Shown piece after piece: positions 16,375 to 23,849 of a stretch of 64,000 nucleotides of DNA (its first letter is position 1; each line of letters opens with the position of its first letter). A program made the position numbers and the translations under genes. The DNA is taken from the NCBI GenBank assembly GCA_017577615.1, contig PKRE01000002.1, positions 496,001-560,000 of the forward strand, read 5' to 3'. Source of the DNA: Gammaproteobacteria bacterium (GTDB taxonomy: Bacteria > Pseudomonadota > Gammaproteobacteria > Steroidobacterales > Steroidobacteraceae). The notes under the pieces are model-generated. The model was not told where the DNA came from and made no database searches. It saw nothing but the letters and a program-made list of their open reading frames with translations.

Positions 16375-16674
16375 TCAGTGCATCGCGCCCGTCTGCGCAT
16401 CCACGCGGACCATCCACACCTTTCCCTCCGGGCTCAGCAAGCGGATGCGGTGAACGCGACGGCCGCCGCTCACCACTGTCTCTGCCCGGACAGCCTTGGC
16501 ACGATAGCGACTCTGTGCCATCTGCACGGCTTCATCCAGCGAAACGACGTCAGCAACCCGCTGCTCGCGCCGCTGCTGGCGTCGATCGATCAGCTCCTGC
16601 GCTTGTGCTTGTGTCATGCCGCACACGGCCGACAACAACGCGCACAGCAACAATAGAGGCCGCCATTTTGGCAT
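16375..16674 (-). CDS. Secreted PepSY-domain protein
   Basis: 99 residues. Residues 1-25 form a signal peptide (PLLLLCALLSAVCGMTQAQA). The mature part is a single PepSY-type domain, with VVSLDEAVQMAQSRYRAKAV and VHRIRLLSPEGKVWMVRVD, ending in DAQTGAM as in other PepSY proteins. PepSY domains are periplasmic modules thought to inhibit peptidases or to bind the products of sensor systems. Position directly upstream of phoP-phoQ suggests it acts on, or is regulated with, that two-component system. Confidence 0.85.
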   Translation of the reverse strand: MPKWRPLLLLCALLSAVCGMTQAQAQELIDRRQQRREQRVADVVSLDEAVQMAQSRYRAKAVRAETVVSGGRRVHRIRLLSPEGKVWMVRVDAQTGAMH

Positions 16675-16755
16675 GTCGTCAGGTGACCTCGTGGTCGACG
16701 CCAGTCAACGATTTCATCGCGTGTTGGGAAAACGCTGCCCTTTCCCGGTGTACGA

Positions 16756-16785
16756 ACACCGGCACCTCGCGAGAAGTGCCGGTGT
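16756..16785 (-). other. Strong hairpin in the leader of the PepSY-phoPQ operon
   Basis: ACACCGGCAC and GTGCCGGTGT form a 10-bp perfect stem with a 10-nt loop containing the self-complementary CTCGCGAG. There is no T-run on either strand. It lies between a TACACT -10 candidate (16793-16798) and the PepSY start, so it would be in the 5' leader of that operon, or act as the 3' end of the glycine-zipper transcript. Confidence 0.5.
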
Positions 16786-16792
16786 GTCTGCT

Positions 16793-16798
16793 AGTGTA
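16793..16798 (-). promoter_or_regulatory. Candidate -10 box (TACACT) for the PepSY-phoPQ operon
   Basis: TACACTAG on the minus strand, about 120 nt upstream of the PepSY start. No clear -35 is seen. Confidence 0.3.
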
Positions 16799-16833
16799 CC
16801 CTGCGGCGGCACGGGTGGGGATGCCGCAGCGCC

Positions 16834-17406
16834 TCATTCTGCCGGCGCCACGGCGACGCGTACTCGGATACGCTCACCCGGGTCATAGGGTAGCTGGGTC
16901 TTGTAGTGACGACCGTTGTACTCGTAGGTGACCCGGTAGCCCTCAATGCGCTCCTCGTATTCGTGCTCGTAGCGCACGTCGCAGCGCTCGACGACCTCTT
17001 CGTAACCACCGTCCGGGTACCGCTTGGCCGCGCTGTCGTAACCAACGCTGGCACCGATGAGGGCGCCTGCAATCGTTGCCGCATCCCGCCCGCGTCCGCT
17101 CCCGAACTGATGTCCGATGACGCCGCCGATCGCGGCGCCGAGCAGCGTGCGTCCGCCAACTTCTGGGTCGGAGATGTGCGGGCGCGAATGGACATAGCGC
17201 GTCTCATCCCAGCACACGCGACGTGGGGTCTCGACGCGCACGTGTCGGATGATCGGATCGACGTGCACGACACGGGCGTACTCGTATTGGGCGTGCGTCG
17301 GACCACGGTGGTGACGAGCGTTGGACCACGGCGGAGGCGCCGCCGAGGCGGCCATGGCCACACCGAGCACACCCACCACACCAATCACACTGCGGCTCAC
17401 ACGCAT
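16834..17406 (-). CDS. Glycine-zipper 2TM-domain envelope protein
   Basis: 190 residues. A signal peptide (residues 1-22, ending MAASA) precedes a charged, His/Arg-rich stretch and then a glycine zipper, LLGAAIGGVIGHQFGSGRGRD and TIAGALIGASVGYDSA, the paired GxxxG helices of the Rickettsia 17-kDa antigen/YMGG family. The C-terminal region is Tyr/Glu/Arg-rich (RCDVRYEHEYEERIEG, YKTQLPYDPGERI). Such proteins sit in or at the outer membrane; function is unknown. Two cysteines (in RRVCWDE and ERCDVRY) may form a disulfide. AGGAGAAG before the ATG at 17406 supports the start. Confidence 0.85.
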   Translation of the reverse strand: MRVSRSVIGVVGVLGVAMAASAAPPPWSNARHHRGPTHAQYEYARVVHVDPIIRHVRVETPRRVCWDETRYVHSRPHISDPEVGGRTLLGAAIGGVIGHQFGSGRGRDAATIAGALIGASVGYDSAAKRYPDGGYEEVVERCDVRYEHEYEERIEGYRVTYEYNGRHYKTQLPYDPGERIRVRVAVAPAE

Positions 17407-17425
17407 GATTCTTCTCCTGATCCCG

Positions 17426-17444
17426 GCTCGGGATGATCCCGAGC
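17426..17444 (-). other. 8-bp hairpin in the leader of the glycine-zipper gene
   Basis: GCTCGGGA and TCCCGAGC around a 3-base loop, about 20 nt upstream of the start codon. It ends just before the ribosome-binding site AGGAGAAG, so it could influence translation or mark the end of the upstream mazG transcript. Confidence 0.4.
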
Positions 17445-17534
17445 TTGGCAGGAACTCTAGGTGTGAGCCTCTGAATGGAAACTGAACTGTATGGGCGTGG
17501 CGGTCGGCTGCGCGGGCGCGCGGATGTGTGCGGT

Positions 17535-18311
17535 CTATACGCCTTCGCGCTTACCTTGCTCCCACAAGACATCCATTTCTTCCAGCGTCGCCTCCGCAGG
17601 AGACTTGCCTTGTTCCCGCAAACGCTCTTCGACATAGCGAAAGCGCCGCTCGAACTTGGCATTGGCTCGGCGCAGAGCCGTCTCGGGGTCCACGTTCAGA
17701 TGGCGACACACGTTGAGGATGCTGAACAGCACATCACCGAGCTCGTTCGCGAGCCGCTCGGGACTCGACGAACGCGAGAGCTCTGCGCGCAGCTCATCGA
17801 GCTCCTCGGCGACCTTGTCCAATGCGCCCTGCGTATCGGGCCATTCGAACCCTACTTCGGCTGCGCGCTTACCGAGCTTCGCGGCGCGCGTCAGCGCCGG
17901 CAATGCGTGAGGCACGCCATCGAGAACGCTGCGCGCAGTGCGCGCGCGCTCGGCCCGCTTGTGAGCTTCCCAGGCTTTTGTTTGTTCCGCGGCGCTGGTG
18001 ATGCGAGCCGTTCCGAACACGTGCGGATGCCGCCGTTCCATCTTGTCGCAAATGCCGTTCACGACCTCTTCGAAAGTGAACGCTCCGTGCTCCTTTGCGA
18101 TTTGCGAATGGAACACGACCTGAAACAAGAGGTCGCCAAGCTCTTCGCGTAGGTCGCTCATGTCGCCACGTTCGATCGCATCGGCAACCTCGTAGGCTTC
18201 CTCGATCGTGTACGGTGCGATCGTCTGAAATGTCTGCTCCAGATCCCACGGGCAACCGCCATTCGGATCGCGCAGACGGGACATGATGTTTAGGAGTCGG
18301 GTGATGGGCAT
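17535..18311 (-). CDS. mazG: Nucleoside triphosphate pyrophosphohydrolase MazG
   Basis: 258 residues with two tandem MazG repeats. The first holds LRDPNGGCPWDLEQTFQT, YEVADAI and the metal-binding EELGDLLFQVVFH (EExxD); the second holds VAEELDELRAEL and LANELGDVLFSILNVCRH. It hydrolyses NTPs to NMP and PPi and lowers (p)ppGpp during starvation in E. coli. The N-terminus MPITRLLNIMSRLRDP matches E. coli MazG, supporting 18311; there is no clear Shine-Dalgarno. It follows the NUDIX gene by 72 bp. Confidence 0.95.
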   Translation of the reverse strand: MPITRLLNIMSRLRDPNGGCPWDLEQTFQTIAPYTIEEAYEVADAIERGDMSDLREELGDLLFQVVFHSQIAKEHGAFTFEEVVNGICDKMERRHPHVFGTARITSAAEQTKAWEAHKRAERARTARSVLDGVPHALPALTRAAKLGKRAAEVGFEWPDTQGALDKVAEELDELRAELSRSSSPERLANELGDVLFSILNVCRHLNVDPETALRRANAKFERRFRYVEERLREQGKSPAEATLEEMDVLWEQGKREGV

Positions 18312-18383
18312 GGGGTGTTGCGAGGCTACGGCTATGGGCCAGGGCGACAGGAGACGGAGTGCGGCAGTACGCGCTTCCAGAAT

Positions 18384-18408
18384 CTACAGCCTACCGCGTA
18401 CAGCCGAT
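18384..18408. repeat. Single-arm AGGCTGTAG-type repeat at the NUDIX gene end
   Basis: CTACAGC-CTACCGC-GTACAGC on the plus strand, 7-bp period. On the minus strand it gives the last codons and the stop of the NUDIX gene. A matching opposite arm is not obvious. Confidence 0.55.
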
Positions 18409-19055
18409 CGCCCGCCACTCAGCACTCGATACAGCTCCACCAGCATCGCTGCCGTCGCACCCCAGATAAGGTGTGGTCCGAACCGAATGTCGTACACATG
18501 CACCGTGGTCGTGCCGAGATGGCGCTCGCGCACACGGTAATTCGTCGGATCGAGCGCATGGGCCAGCGGCACCTCAAAGGTTGACTCCACTTCCGTCTCA
18601 TCGAGCCTGAGCGGGAAATCGGGGCGGACGAAACCGACGACCGGCGTCACCCAATAGCCGCTGACAACCAACTGCGGGTTGAGATAGCCCGCTAACGTCA
18701 CGTGCTCGCGCGGCAACCCGATCTCTTCCTGCGCCTCGCGCAACGCGGCATCGAACGCGCCAGCGTCGCGCGGCTCGATGCGGCCTCCTGGGAAGCTGAT
18801 CTGACCAGCGTGATGGCGCAGATGCGAGGCACGGTGTGTCAGCAGGACAGTGAGCTCTGTATCGCGGTCGATGATGGGCACGAGAACGGCTGCAGCCACC
18901 GGCGTGACGGAGAGATGCTGTCGCACCAGCGCATTGATGGGCGATGTGCGCGCTGCGCTCTCGAGGTCGGCGCATGGCGTCGTGCCGCGCAGGCACTCGA
19001 GAATCAGTGTTCGCAGCTCGATCGGATCGTCCAGTGGCAACACCGTCTCAGCCAC
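18384..19055 (-). CDS. NUDIX hydrolase, CoA pyrophosphatase (NudL) type
   Basis: 223 residues. The NUDIX box is GRIEPRDAGAFDAALREAQEEIG, with its core here REAQEEIG preceded by ISFPGGRIEP. The segment TELTVLLTHRASHLRHHAGQ carries the extra motif (LLTxRxxxLRxHxGQxxFPGG) that marks the CoA-pyrophosphatase subfamily. The expected reaction is CoA to 4'-phosphopantetheine and 3',5'-ADP. The start is GTG at 19055, which overlaps the end of fumC by 8 bases. The C-terminal RGRL-stop is encoded within an AGGCTGTAG repeat. Confidence 0.9.
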   Translation of the reverse strand: MAETVLPLDDPIELRTLILECLRGTTPCADLESAARTSPINALVRQHLSVTPVAAAVLVPIIDRDTELTVLLTHRASHLRHHAGQISFPGGRIEPRDAGAFDAALREAQEEIGLPREHVTLAGYLNPQLVVSGYWVTPVVGFVRPDFPLRLDETEVESTFEVPLAHALDPTNYRVRERHLGTTTVHVYDIRFGPHLIWGATAAMLVELYRVLSGGRSAVRGRL

Positions 19056-20445
19056 CGCCGCCTGCGGAACCGCCCTTCGTCAGCTCACGAGGATCCAGCA
19101 AGCGCTCGAGCTCCGCACGGGCAATGGTCGTATGCTCGGCCGCCACATCTAGGATCGGCCTTCCTTCGGCGTAGGCCTGCTTCGCGATCTTCGCGCCTTG
19201 CTCGTAGCCGATGACCGGGTTGAGCGCCGTGATGAGAATTGGATTGCGCTCGAGCGCCGCGTTGATGCGCGCTTCGTTCACGCTGAACCCGGCGATCGCC
19301 GAGTCCGCGAGCACGCGGGCCGCATTGCCGAGCAGCTCGATGCTCTGCAGCAGGTTGTAGGCAATGACGGGCAGCATCACATTGAGCTGGAAGTTACCGG
19401 ACTGACCGGCTATCGCGATCGTCGCATCGTTGCCCATCACCTGCGCCGCGATCATCATGACGGCCTCAGGAATGACCGGATTGACCTTGCCCGGCATGAT
19501 GCTGCTGCCAGGCTGGAGCGCCGGCAGCGCGATCTCGCCCAGGCCGGCCAGCGGCCCGCTGTTCATCCAGCGCAGATCGTTCGCGATCTTCAGCAACGAG
19601 ACAGCCAGCGTGCGCAGCTGGCCTGACAGCTCCACGGCGGCATCCTGAGCGGAAAGTGCCTCGAAGTAGTTGGGGCTCGGCCGCAGCTCGAGACCGCTTT
19701 TCGTGCTCAAGTGCCGCGCTGCGAGCTCGGCAAAGCGCGCTGGCGCGTTGACGCCGGTTCCGACCGCAGTGCCGCCCAGTGCGATGGCCTGCAGACGCGC
19801 ACGCGCTTCCGTGACGCGCGCGGCGCCATTCTCGATCTGGGTACGCCAGCCGCTCATTTCCTGCCCGAACGTCACCGGCATCGCGTCCATCAAGTGCGTG
19901 CGGCCGGTCTTGACGATGTGGCCCACCTCAGCGATGCGGCGATCGATCACCTCCCGCAGATGCGTGAGCGCCGGCAGCAGATGCTGCTCCACCGCAAGCA
20001 GTGCACTGACGTGGATGGCGGTCGGGATCACGTCGTTGGAGCTCTGGCTCATGTTGACGTGATCGTTCGGATGGACGGGTCGAGCGGCGTACTGCGAAGC
20101 CAAGCGTGCGATCACCTCGTTGGCGTTCATGTTGCTGCTGGTGCCGGAACCGGTCTGGAACACGTCCACGGGAAAATGAGCGTCGTGCCGGCCCTCGGCC
20201 ACCTCGAGCGCTGCGCGTCGAATCGCCGCCGCGCGCTCGGCATCGAGCACGCCGAGTTCCTCGTTCGCGCTCGCCGCTGCCCACTTGATGAGCCCGAGCG
20301 CACGAATGAACTCGCGCGGCATCCTCAGCCCGCTCAAGGGAAAGTTCTTGATCGCACGCTGTGTCTGTGCACCCCACAGCGCATCGACGGGAACCTCCAG
20401 CTCGCCCAGACTGTCGCGCTCGATGCGGTAGTCGTTCGTGTTCAC
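19048..20445 (-). CDS. fumC: Fumarate hydratase, class II
   Basis: 465 residues from a GTG at 20445 (VNTNDYRIERDSLGELEVP). The class II signature GSSIMPGKVNPV is present, with catalytic TGRTHLMDAMPV and SSNDVIPTAIHVS. It interconverts fumarate and malate as a homotetramer without an iron-sulfur cluster. The longer reading frame upstream of the GTG is not conserved. It diverges from purB across 118 bp and is followed, with an 8-base overlap, by the CoA-type NUDIX gene, then mazG. Confidence 0.95.
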   Translation of the reverse strand: MNTNDYRIERDSLGELEVPVDALWGAQTQRAIKNFPLSGLRMPREFIRALGLIKWAAASANEELGVLDAERAAAIRRAALEVAEGRHDAHFPVDVFQTGSGTSSNMNANEVIARLASQYAARPVHPNDHVNMSQSSNDVIPTAIHVSALLAVEQHLLPALTHLREVIDRRIAEVGHIVKTGRTHLMDAMPVTFGQEMSGWRTQIENGAARVTEARARLQAIALGGTAVGTGVNAPARFAELAARHLSTKSGLELRPSPNYFEALSAQDAAVELSGQLRTLAVSLLKIANDLRWMNSGPLAGLGEIALPALQPGSSIMPGKVNPVIPEAVMMIAAQVMGNDATIAIAGQSGNFQLNVMLPVIAYNLLQSIELLGNAARVLADSAIAGFSVNEARINAALERNPILITALNPVIGYEQGAKIAKQAYAEGRPILDVAAEHTTIARAELERLLDPRELTKGGSAGGGG

Positions 20446-20490
20446 GGGATCGTCCGTTTGCAGAGCGTCGAACAACCGACTGTTTGATTC

Positions 20491-20496
20491 TACAAT
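20491..20496 (+). promoter_or_regulatory. Candidate -10 box (TACAAT) for purB
   Basis: TACAAT followed by GCGCCCC, a GC-rich discriminator of the kind seen at stringently controlled promoters. It lies 68 nt before the GTG of purB and within the fumC-purB divergent region. The -35 is poor. Confidence 0.4.
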
Positions 20497-20563
20497 GCGC
20501 CCCTTGCGCCGCGGCTCGGAAATCACCGACTCCGCGATCAGCGACTGCAAGAGAGCAACGCAC

Positions 20564-21928
20564 GTGACAACGCCTATCAACGCCATTTCGCCCATCGATG
20601 GACGCTATGCGGACAAGGCTGCCGAGCTACGTCCGCTGTTCAGCGAACGCGGCCTGATCCGTCAGCGGGTGCGGGTCGAGGCACTGTGGCTCAAGGCCCT
20701 GGCCGCCGAGCCGGGCATCGAGGAGCTGCGGGACTTGCCTCCCGCCGCGCTCACCGTGCTCGATACGCTCGCAGCCGAGCTCACCGAAGCCGATGCGCTC
20801 GAGGTCAAACGCATCGAGCGCGAGACCAATCACGATGTCAAAGCGGTCGAATACTTCGTCAAGAGCCGCTTGGATCAGGTTCCGGCATGGCGCACGCGAC
20901 GCGAATTCGTTCATTTCGCGTGCACGTCGGAGGACATCAACAATCTCAGCTACGCATTGATGCTGCGCGATGCCCGCGACCAGGTGCTGCTGCAGCGGCT
21001 CGATACCCTCATCTCGCGGCTGCGCGCGCTGGCGCACGAAACCGCCTCCATTCCGATGATGTCCCGCACCCACGGGCAACCCGCGACGCCAACCACGCTG
21101 GGTAAGGAGATCGCAAACTTCACCTATCGCCTCGCCACACAGCGCGCGAAGTTCGCTGCCGTCGCGATCGCCGGCAAGATGAACGGCGCTGTCGGCAATT
21201 TCAATGCGCACCTCATCGCGTATCCGGCAGTCGACTGGTTGAAGCTCACGCGTCGGTTCGTCGAGTCGCTCGGTCTGCAGTGGAATCCCTACACGACTCA
21301 GATTGAGCCGCACGACTGGATGGCGGAGTACTTCGATGCGCTCGCGCGCATCAACACCGTCCTCATCGATCTCTGCCGCGATATGTGGGGGTACATCTCG
21401 CTTGGGTATTTCCGTCAGCGAGCCGTGGCCGGCGAAGTCGGCTCCTCGACCATGCCCCACAAGGTCAACCCCATCGACTTCGAGAACGCCGAGGGCAACC
21501 TGGGCGTGGCGAATGCGCTGCTGCGCTTTCTGGCGGACAAGCTGCCCGTCTCGCGCTGGCAACGTGACCTGACCGATTCCACCGTGCTGCGCAACATCGG
21601 CGTCGCCGTCAGCCACGGGCTCATCGCATGGCGTTCCATTGAACGAGGCCTCGAGCGCGTGGATGTGGATCCAGAGCGGCTCGCCGAGGACCTGGATGCG
21701 AATTGGGAGCTCTTGGCCGAGCCGATCCAGACCGTGATGCGTCGGTACGGCGTCGAGAACGCCTACGAGCAACTCAAAGCGCTCACGCGCGGCCAGCGCG
21801 TCAGCGCATCCAGCCTGCGCGCCTTCATCGCGCAGCTCGCGATTCCCGATGCCGCCAAGCAGGCACTGCTCGAGCTCACCCCTGCAACGTACATCGGCGC
21901 GGCAGCGCGCCTTGCCAAGGAGATCTGA
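20564..21928 (+). CDS. purB: Adenylosuccinate lyase
   Basis: 454 residues from GTG at 20564 (VTTPINAISPIDGRYADK), close to the 456 of E. coli PurB, whose N-terminus it matches. GSSTMPHKVNPIDFENAEGN is the superfamily signature; MSRTHGQPATPTTLGKE carries a catalytic histidine and FACTSEDINNLSYA is conserved. It cleaves adenylosuccinate and SAICAR in purine synthesis, releasing fumarate, which the divergently encoded fumarase can consume. GAGAG before the GTG is the likely ribosome-binding site. The order purB-nudJ-mnmA resembles the E. coli neighbourhood. Confidence 0.96.
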   Translation: MTTPINAISPIDGRYADKAAELRPLFSERGLIRQRVRVEALWLKALAAEPGIEELRDLPPAALTVLDTLAAELTEADALEVKRIERETNHDVKAVEYFVKSRLDQVPAWRTRREFVHFACTSEDINNLSYALMLRDARDQVLLQRLDTLISRLRALAHETASIPMMSRTHGQPATPTTLGKEIANFTYRLATQRAKFAAVAIAGKMNGAVGNFNAHLIAYPAVDWLKLTRRFVESLGLQWNPYTTQIEPHDWMAEYFDALARINTVLIDLCRDMWGYISLGYFRQRAVAGEVGSSTMPHKVNPIDFENAEGNLGVANALLRFLADKLPVSRWQRDLTDSTVLRNIGVAVSHGLIAWRSIERGLERVDVDPERLAEDLDANWELLAEPIQTVMRRYGVENAYEQLKALTRGQRVSASSLRAFIAQLAIPDAAKQALLELTPATYIGAAARLAKEI

Positions 21929-22019
21929 TCGGCTGCAACACCAGCGCGCCACGCGAGTCGAACATGCTGTTCGCCTCAGTTACGGGAAAAACATCACAAA
22001 AGGCTCTCAGAAGTGGCGC

Positions 22020-22025
22020 TATACT
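22020..22025 (+). promoter_or_regulatory. Candidate -10 box (TATACT) for nudJ
   Basis: TATACT sits only 6 bases before the ATG at 22032, so transcription would start at or within one or two bases of the start codon. No ribosome-binding site precedes the ATG. Confidence 0.35.
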
Positions 22026-22031
22026 ATTGAT

Positions 22032-22556
22032 ATGACAGTTCGTTCAGATCTAACGGTTGCTGCGATCGTTGAGCGCGAAGGCAGGTTTCTGCTCGTTGAG
22101 GAGCGTATCAGCGACCGCCTGGTACTCAATCAGCCCGCGGGTCACGTCGAGCGCGGTGAGACCATCGTGCAGGCGGTCGTTCGCGAAACCCTGGAAGAGA
22201 CCGCGTGGGCCTTCGTTCCCGAGGCGCTGGTCGGCATCTATTTCTGGGAGCAGCCGGAACGCAATCGCAGTTTCCTGCGATTCGCGATCTGCGGCACCGT
22301 CACCGAGCACTATGCGCAGCGACGGCTGGATCGCGGTATCGAACGTGCAGTGTGGCTGTCTCGAGAGGAAATCGCCATGCGAGCCGCGAGACTGCGTACC
22401 CCCATGGTGTTACGCTGCATCGACGACTATCGGGCCGGACGCCGCTTCCCGCTCGAGCTGATCGAAGGGCTCGAGATCGGTAAACCTGAAGTCGGTAAAC
22501 CTGAAGCGGCCGCGCTCGATACGCTGCGCATCACGACACTCGCAGCGCGCGCCTGA
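22032..22556 (+). CDS. nudJ: NUDIX hydrolase, NudJ-type phosphatase
   Basis: 174 residues. The NUDIX box is GHVERGETIVQAVVRETLEETAW (key residues G, E, RE-EE at the expected spacing). LTVAAIVEREGRFLLVEE at the N-terminus and NQPAGHVE before the box match NudJ, which acts on thiamine pyrophosphate pyrimidine precursors and nucleoside tri-/diphosphates. It sits between purB and mnmA, both NudJ neighbours in E. coli. The ATG at 22032 has no Shine-Dalgarno. Near the C-terminus a perfect 15-bp tandem duplication (22478-22507) encodes GKPEV-GKPEA. Confidence 0.88.
   Translation: MTVRSDLTVAAIVEREGRFLLVEERISDRLVLNQPAGHVERGETIVQAVVRETLEETAWAFVPEALVGIYFWEQPERNRSFLRFAICGTVTEHYAQRRLDRGIERAVWLSREEIAMRAARLRTPMVLRCIDDYRAGRRFPLELIEGLEIGKPEVGKPEAAALDTLRITTLAARA
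22478..22507. repeat. Perfect 15-bp tandem duplication inside nudJ
   Basis: TCGGTAAACCTGAAG occurs twice head to tail, in frame, adding five residues (GKPE plus Val/Ala) to the NudJ tail. Confidence 0.85.
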
Positions 22557-22625
22557 CGCGACTCTGGCTTCTCGTACCACGTCGTGCCTTCTGGCGAAGG
22601 CACTGCTTCACGTTTGTTGCGCCCA

Positions 22626-23705
22626 ATGTCTCGTCCCCTCGTCATCGTCGGAATGTCCGGAGGCGTCGATTCCTCCGTTGCCGCGTGGCTGCTGCTGCAG
22701 CAGGGCTACGAGGTGCAGGGCTTGTTCATGAGCAACTGGGACGAGGACGAGGACGGCTACTGCACGGCTGCAGAGGATTATCAGGACGCGCGCAAAGTCT
22801 GCGAGCAGCTTGGGATTCCGCTGCACAAAGTCAGCTTCGCCGGTGAATACCGTGCACGCGTCTTCGAGTACTTCCTCGCCGAGTATCGTGCCGGGCGGAC
22901 GCCGAACCCCGACGTGCTATGCAACCGCGAGATCAAGTTCGGCGTGTGCTTCGACTACGCGCGACGCCTTGGTGCAGAGTGGGTGGCAACCGGTCATTAC
23001 GCGCGCGTCGAGCATCAACCTGCCGTGCGCCTCCTGCGAGGCGTCGATCCGAACAAGGACCAAAGCTATTTCCTGCATGCAACGCCTGCCGAAGCGCTTG
23101 CGCGCACGTTGTTTCCCATCGGTGGGATGCTGAAGAGTGAAGTGCGGGCGAAGGCACGCGAGCTCTTCCTGCCGGTGTTCGACAAGAAGGACAGCACCGG
23201 TATCTGTTTCATCGGCGAGCGTCCTTTCGCGGAGTTCCTGGAACGCTACTTGCCTGCGCAGCCCGGCACGATCGAAACGATCGATGGCAAGACGGTCGGC
23301 ACGCATCGAGGGCTCATGTATTACACGATCGGGCAGCGTCAGGGATTGCGCATCGGCGGGCGCGCCGATGCTGGCGCAGAACCCTGGTACGTCGCGGACA
23401 AAGATCTGGCGCGCAACGTACTGATCGTCGTGCAGGGACACGATCACCCTGCGCTCTTTCGGCGCGAGCTCGTTGCAGGCCAGCTCGCCTGGCTCGCAGG
23501 CGCACCGCCTGCGGAGCGATTCCGCTGCACGGCGAAGGTGCGCTATCGACAACCCGATCAGCCTGCCGAAGTGATGTGTCTGCCCGATGGCACTTGCCGC
23601 GTGCGCTTCGATGAGCCGCAGCGCGCCATCACCCCCGGACAATATGTCGTCTTTTATTCCGGCGATGTCTGTCTGGGCGGGGGCGTGATCGAATCTACGC
23701 GATAA
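22626..23705 (+). CDS. mnmA: tRNA-specific 2-thiouridylase MnmA
   Basis: 359 residues. The PP-loop is VGMSGGVDSSVAA (residues 8-20); NPDVLCNREIKFG contains the catalytic cysteine and STGICFIGERPF the second active cysteine. KDQSYFLHATP and YTIGQRQGLRIGG are also diagnostic. It installs sulfur at U34 of Lys, Glu and Gln tRNAs. The window also holds tRNA-Lys(UUU), one of its substrates. The ATG at 22626 matches family N-termini (MSRPLVIVGMSGG). Confidence 0.97.
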   Translation: MSRPLVIVGMSGGVDSSVAAWLLLQQGYEVQGLFMSNWDEDEDGYCTAAEDYQDARKVCEQLGIPLHKVSFAGEYRARVFEYFLAEYRAGRTPNPDVLCNREIKFGVCFDYARRLGAEWVATGHYARVEHQPAVRLLRGVDPNKDQSYFLHATPAEALARTLFPIGGMLKSEVRAKARELFLPVFDKKDSTGICFIGERPFAEFLERYLPAQPGTIETIDGKTVGTHRGLMYYTIGQRQGLRIGGRADAGAEPWYVADKDLARNVLIVVQGHDHPALFRRELVAGQLAWLAGAPPAERFRCTAKVRYRQPDQPAEVMCLPDGTCRVRFDEPQRAITPGQYVVFYSGDVCLGGGVIESTR

Positions 23706-23777
23706 GCGAAGCACGGTTACGCGTCCGAAGAAAGGAATGACGCGCGCCCGACACATGCTCTGTGGTGTGCGACTCGC

Positions 23778-23799
23778 TATAATTTTCGGGTTTGTATAC
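23778..23799 (+). promoter_or_regulatory. acnA promoter: TATAAT box and overlapping GTATAC palindrome
   Basis: TATAAT at 23778-23783 gives a start point near 23790. TTGTATAC at 23792-23799 overlaps it, a half-palindrome of the kind bound by GntR/FCD regulators. The -35 is weak. The 5' leader would be about 60 nt. Confidence 0.45.
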
Positions 23800-23849
23800 G
23801 GCTTCGCTCATTCGTTCGGCGATCCGCTCTCAATCCCCTCGGAGGACGC

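Noticed and set aside
20438..20563. A longer ATG-initiated start for purB at 20438 and for fumC at 20595
   Set aside because: The two extensions overlap each other on opposite strands and neither is conserved; GTG starts at 20564 and 20445 fit the families.
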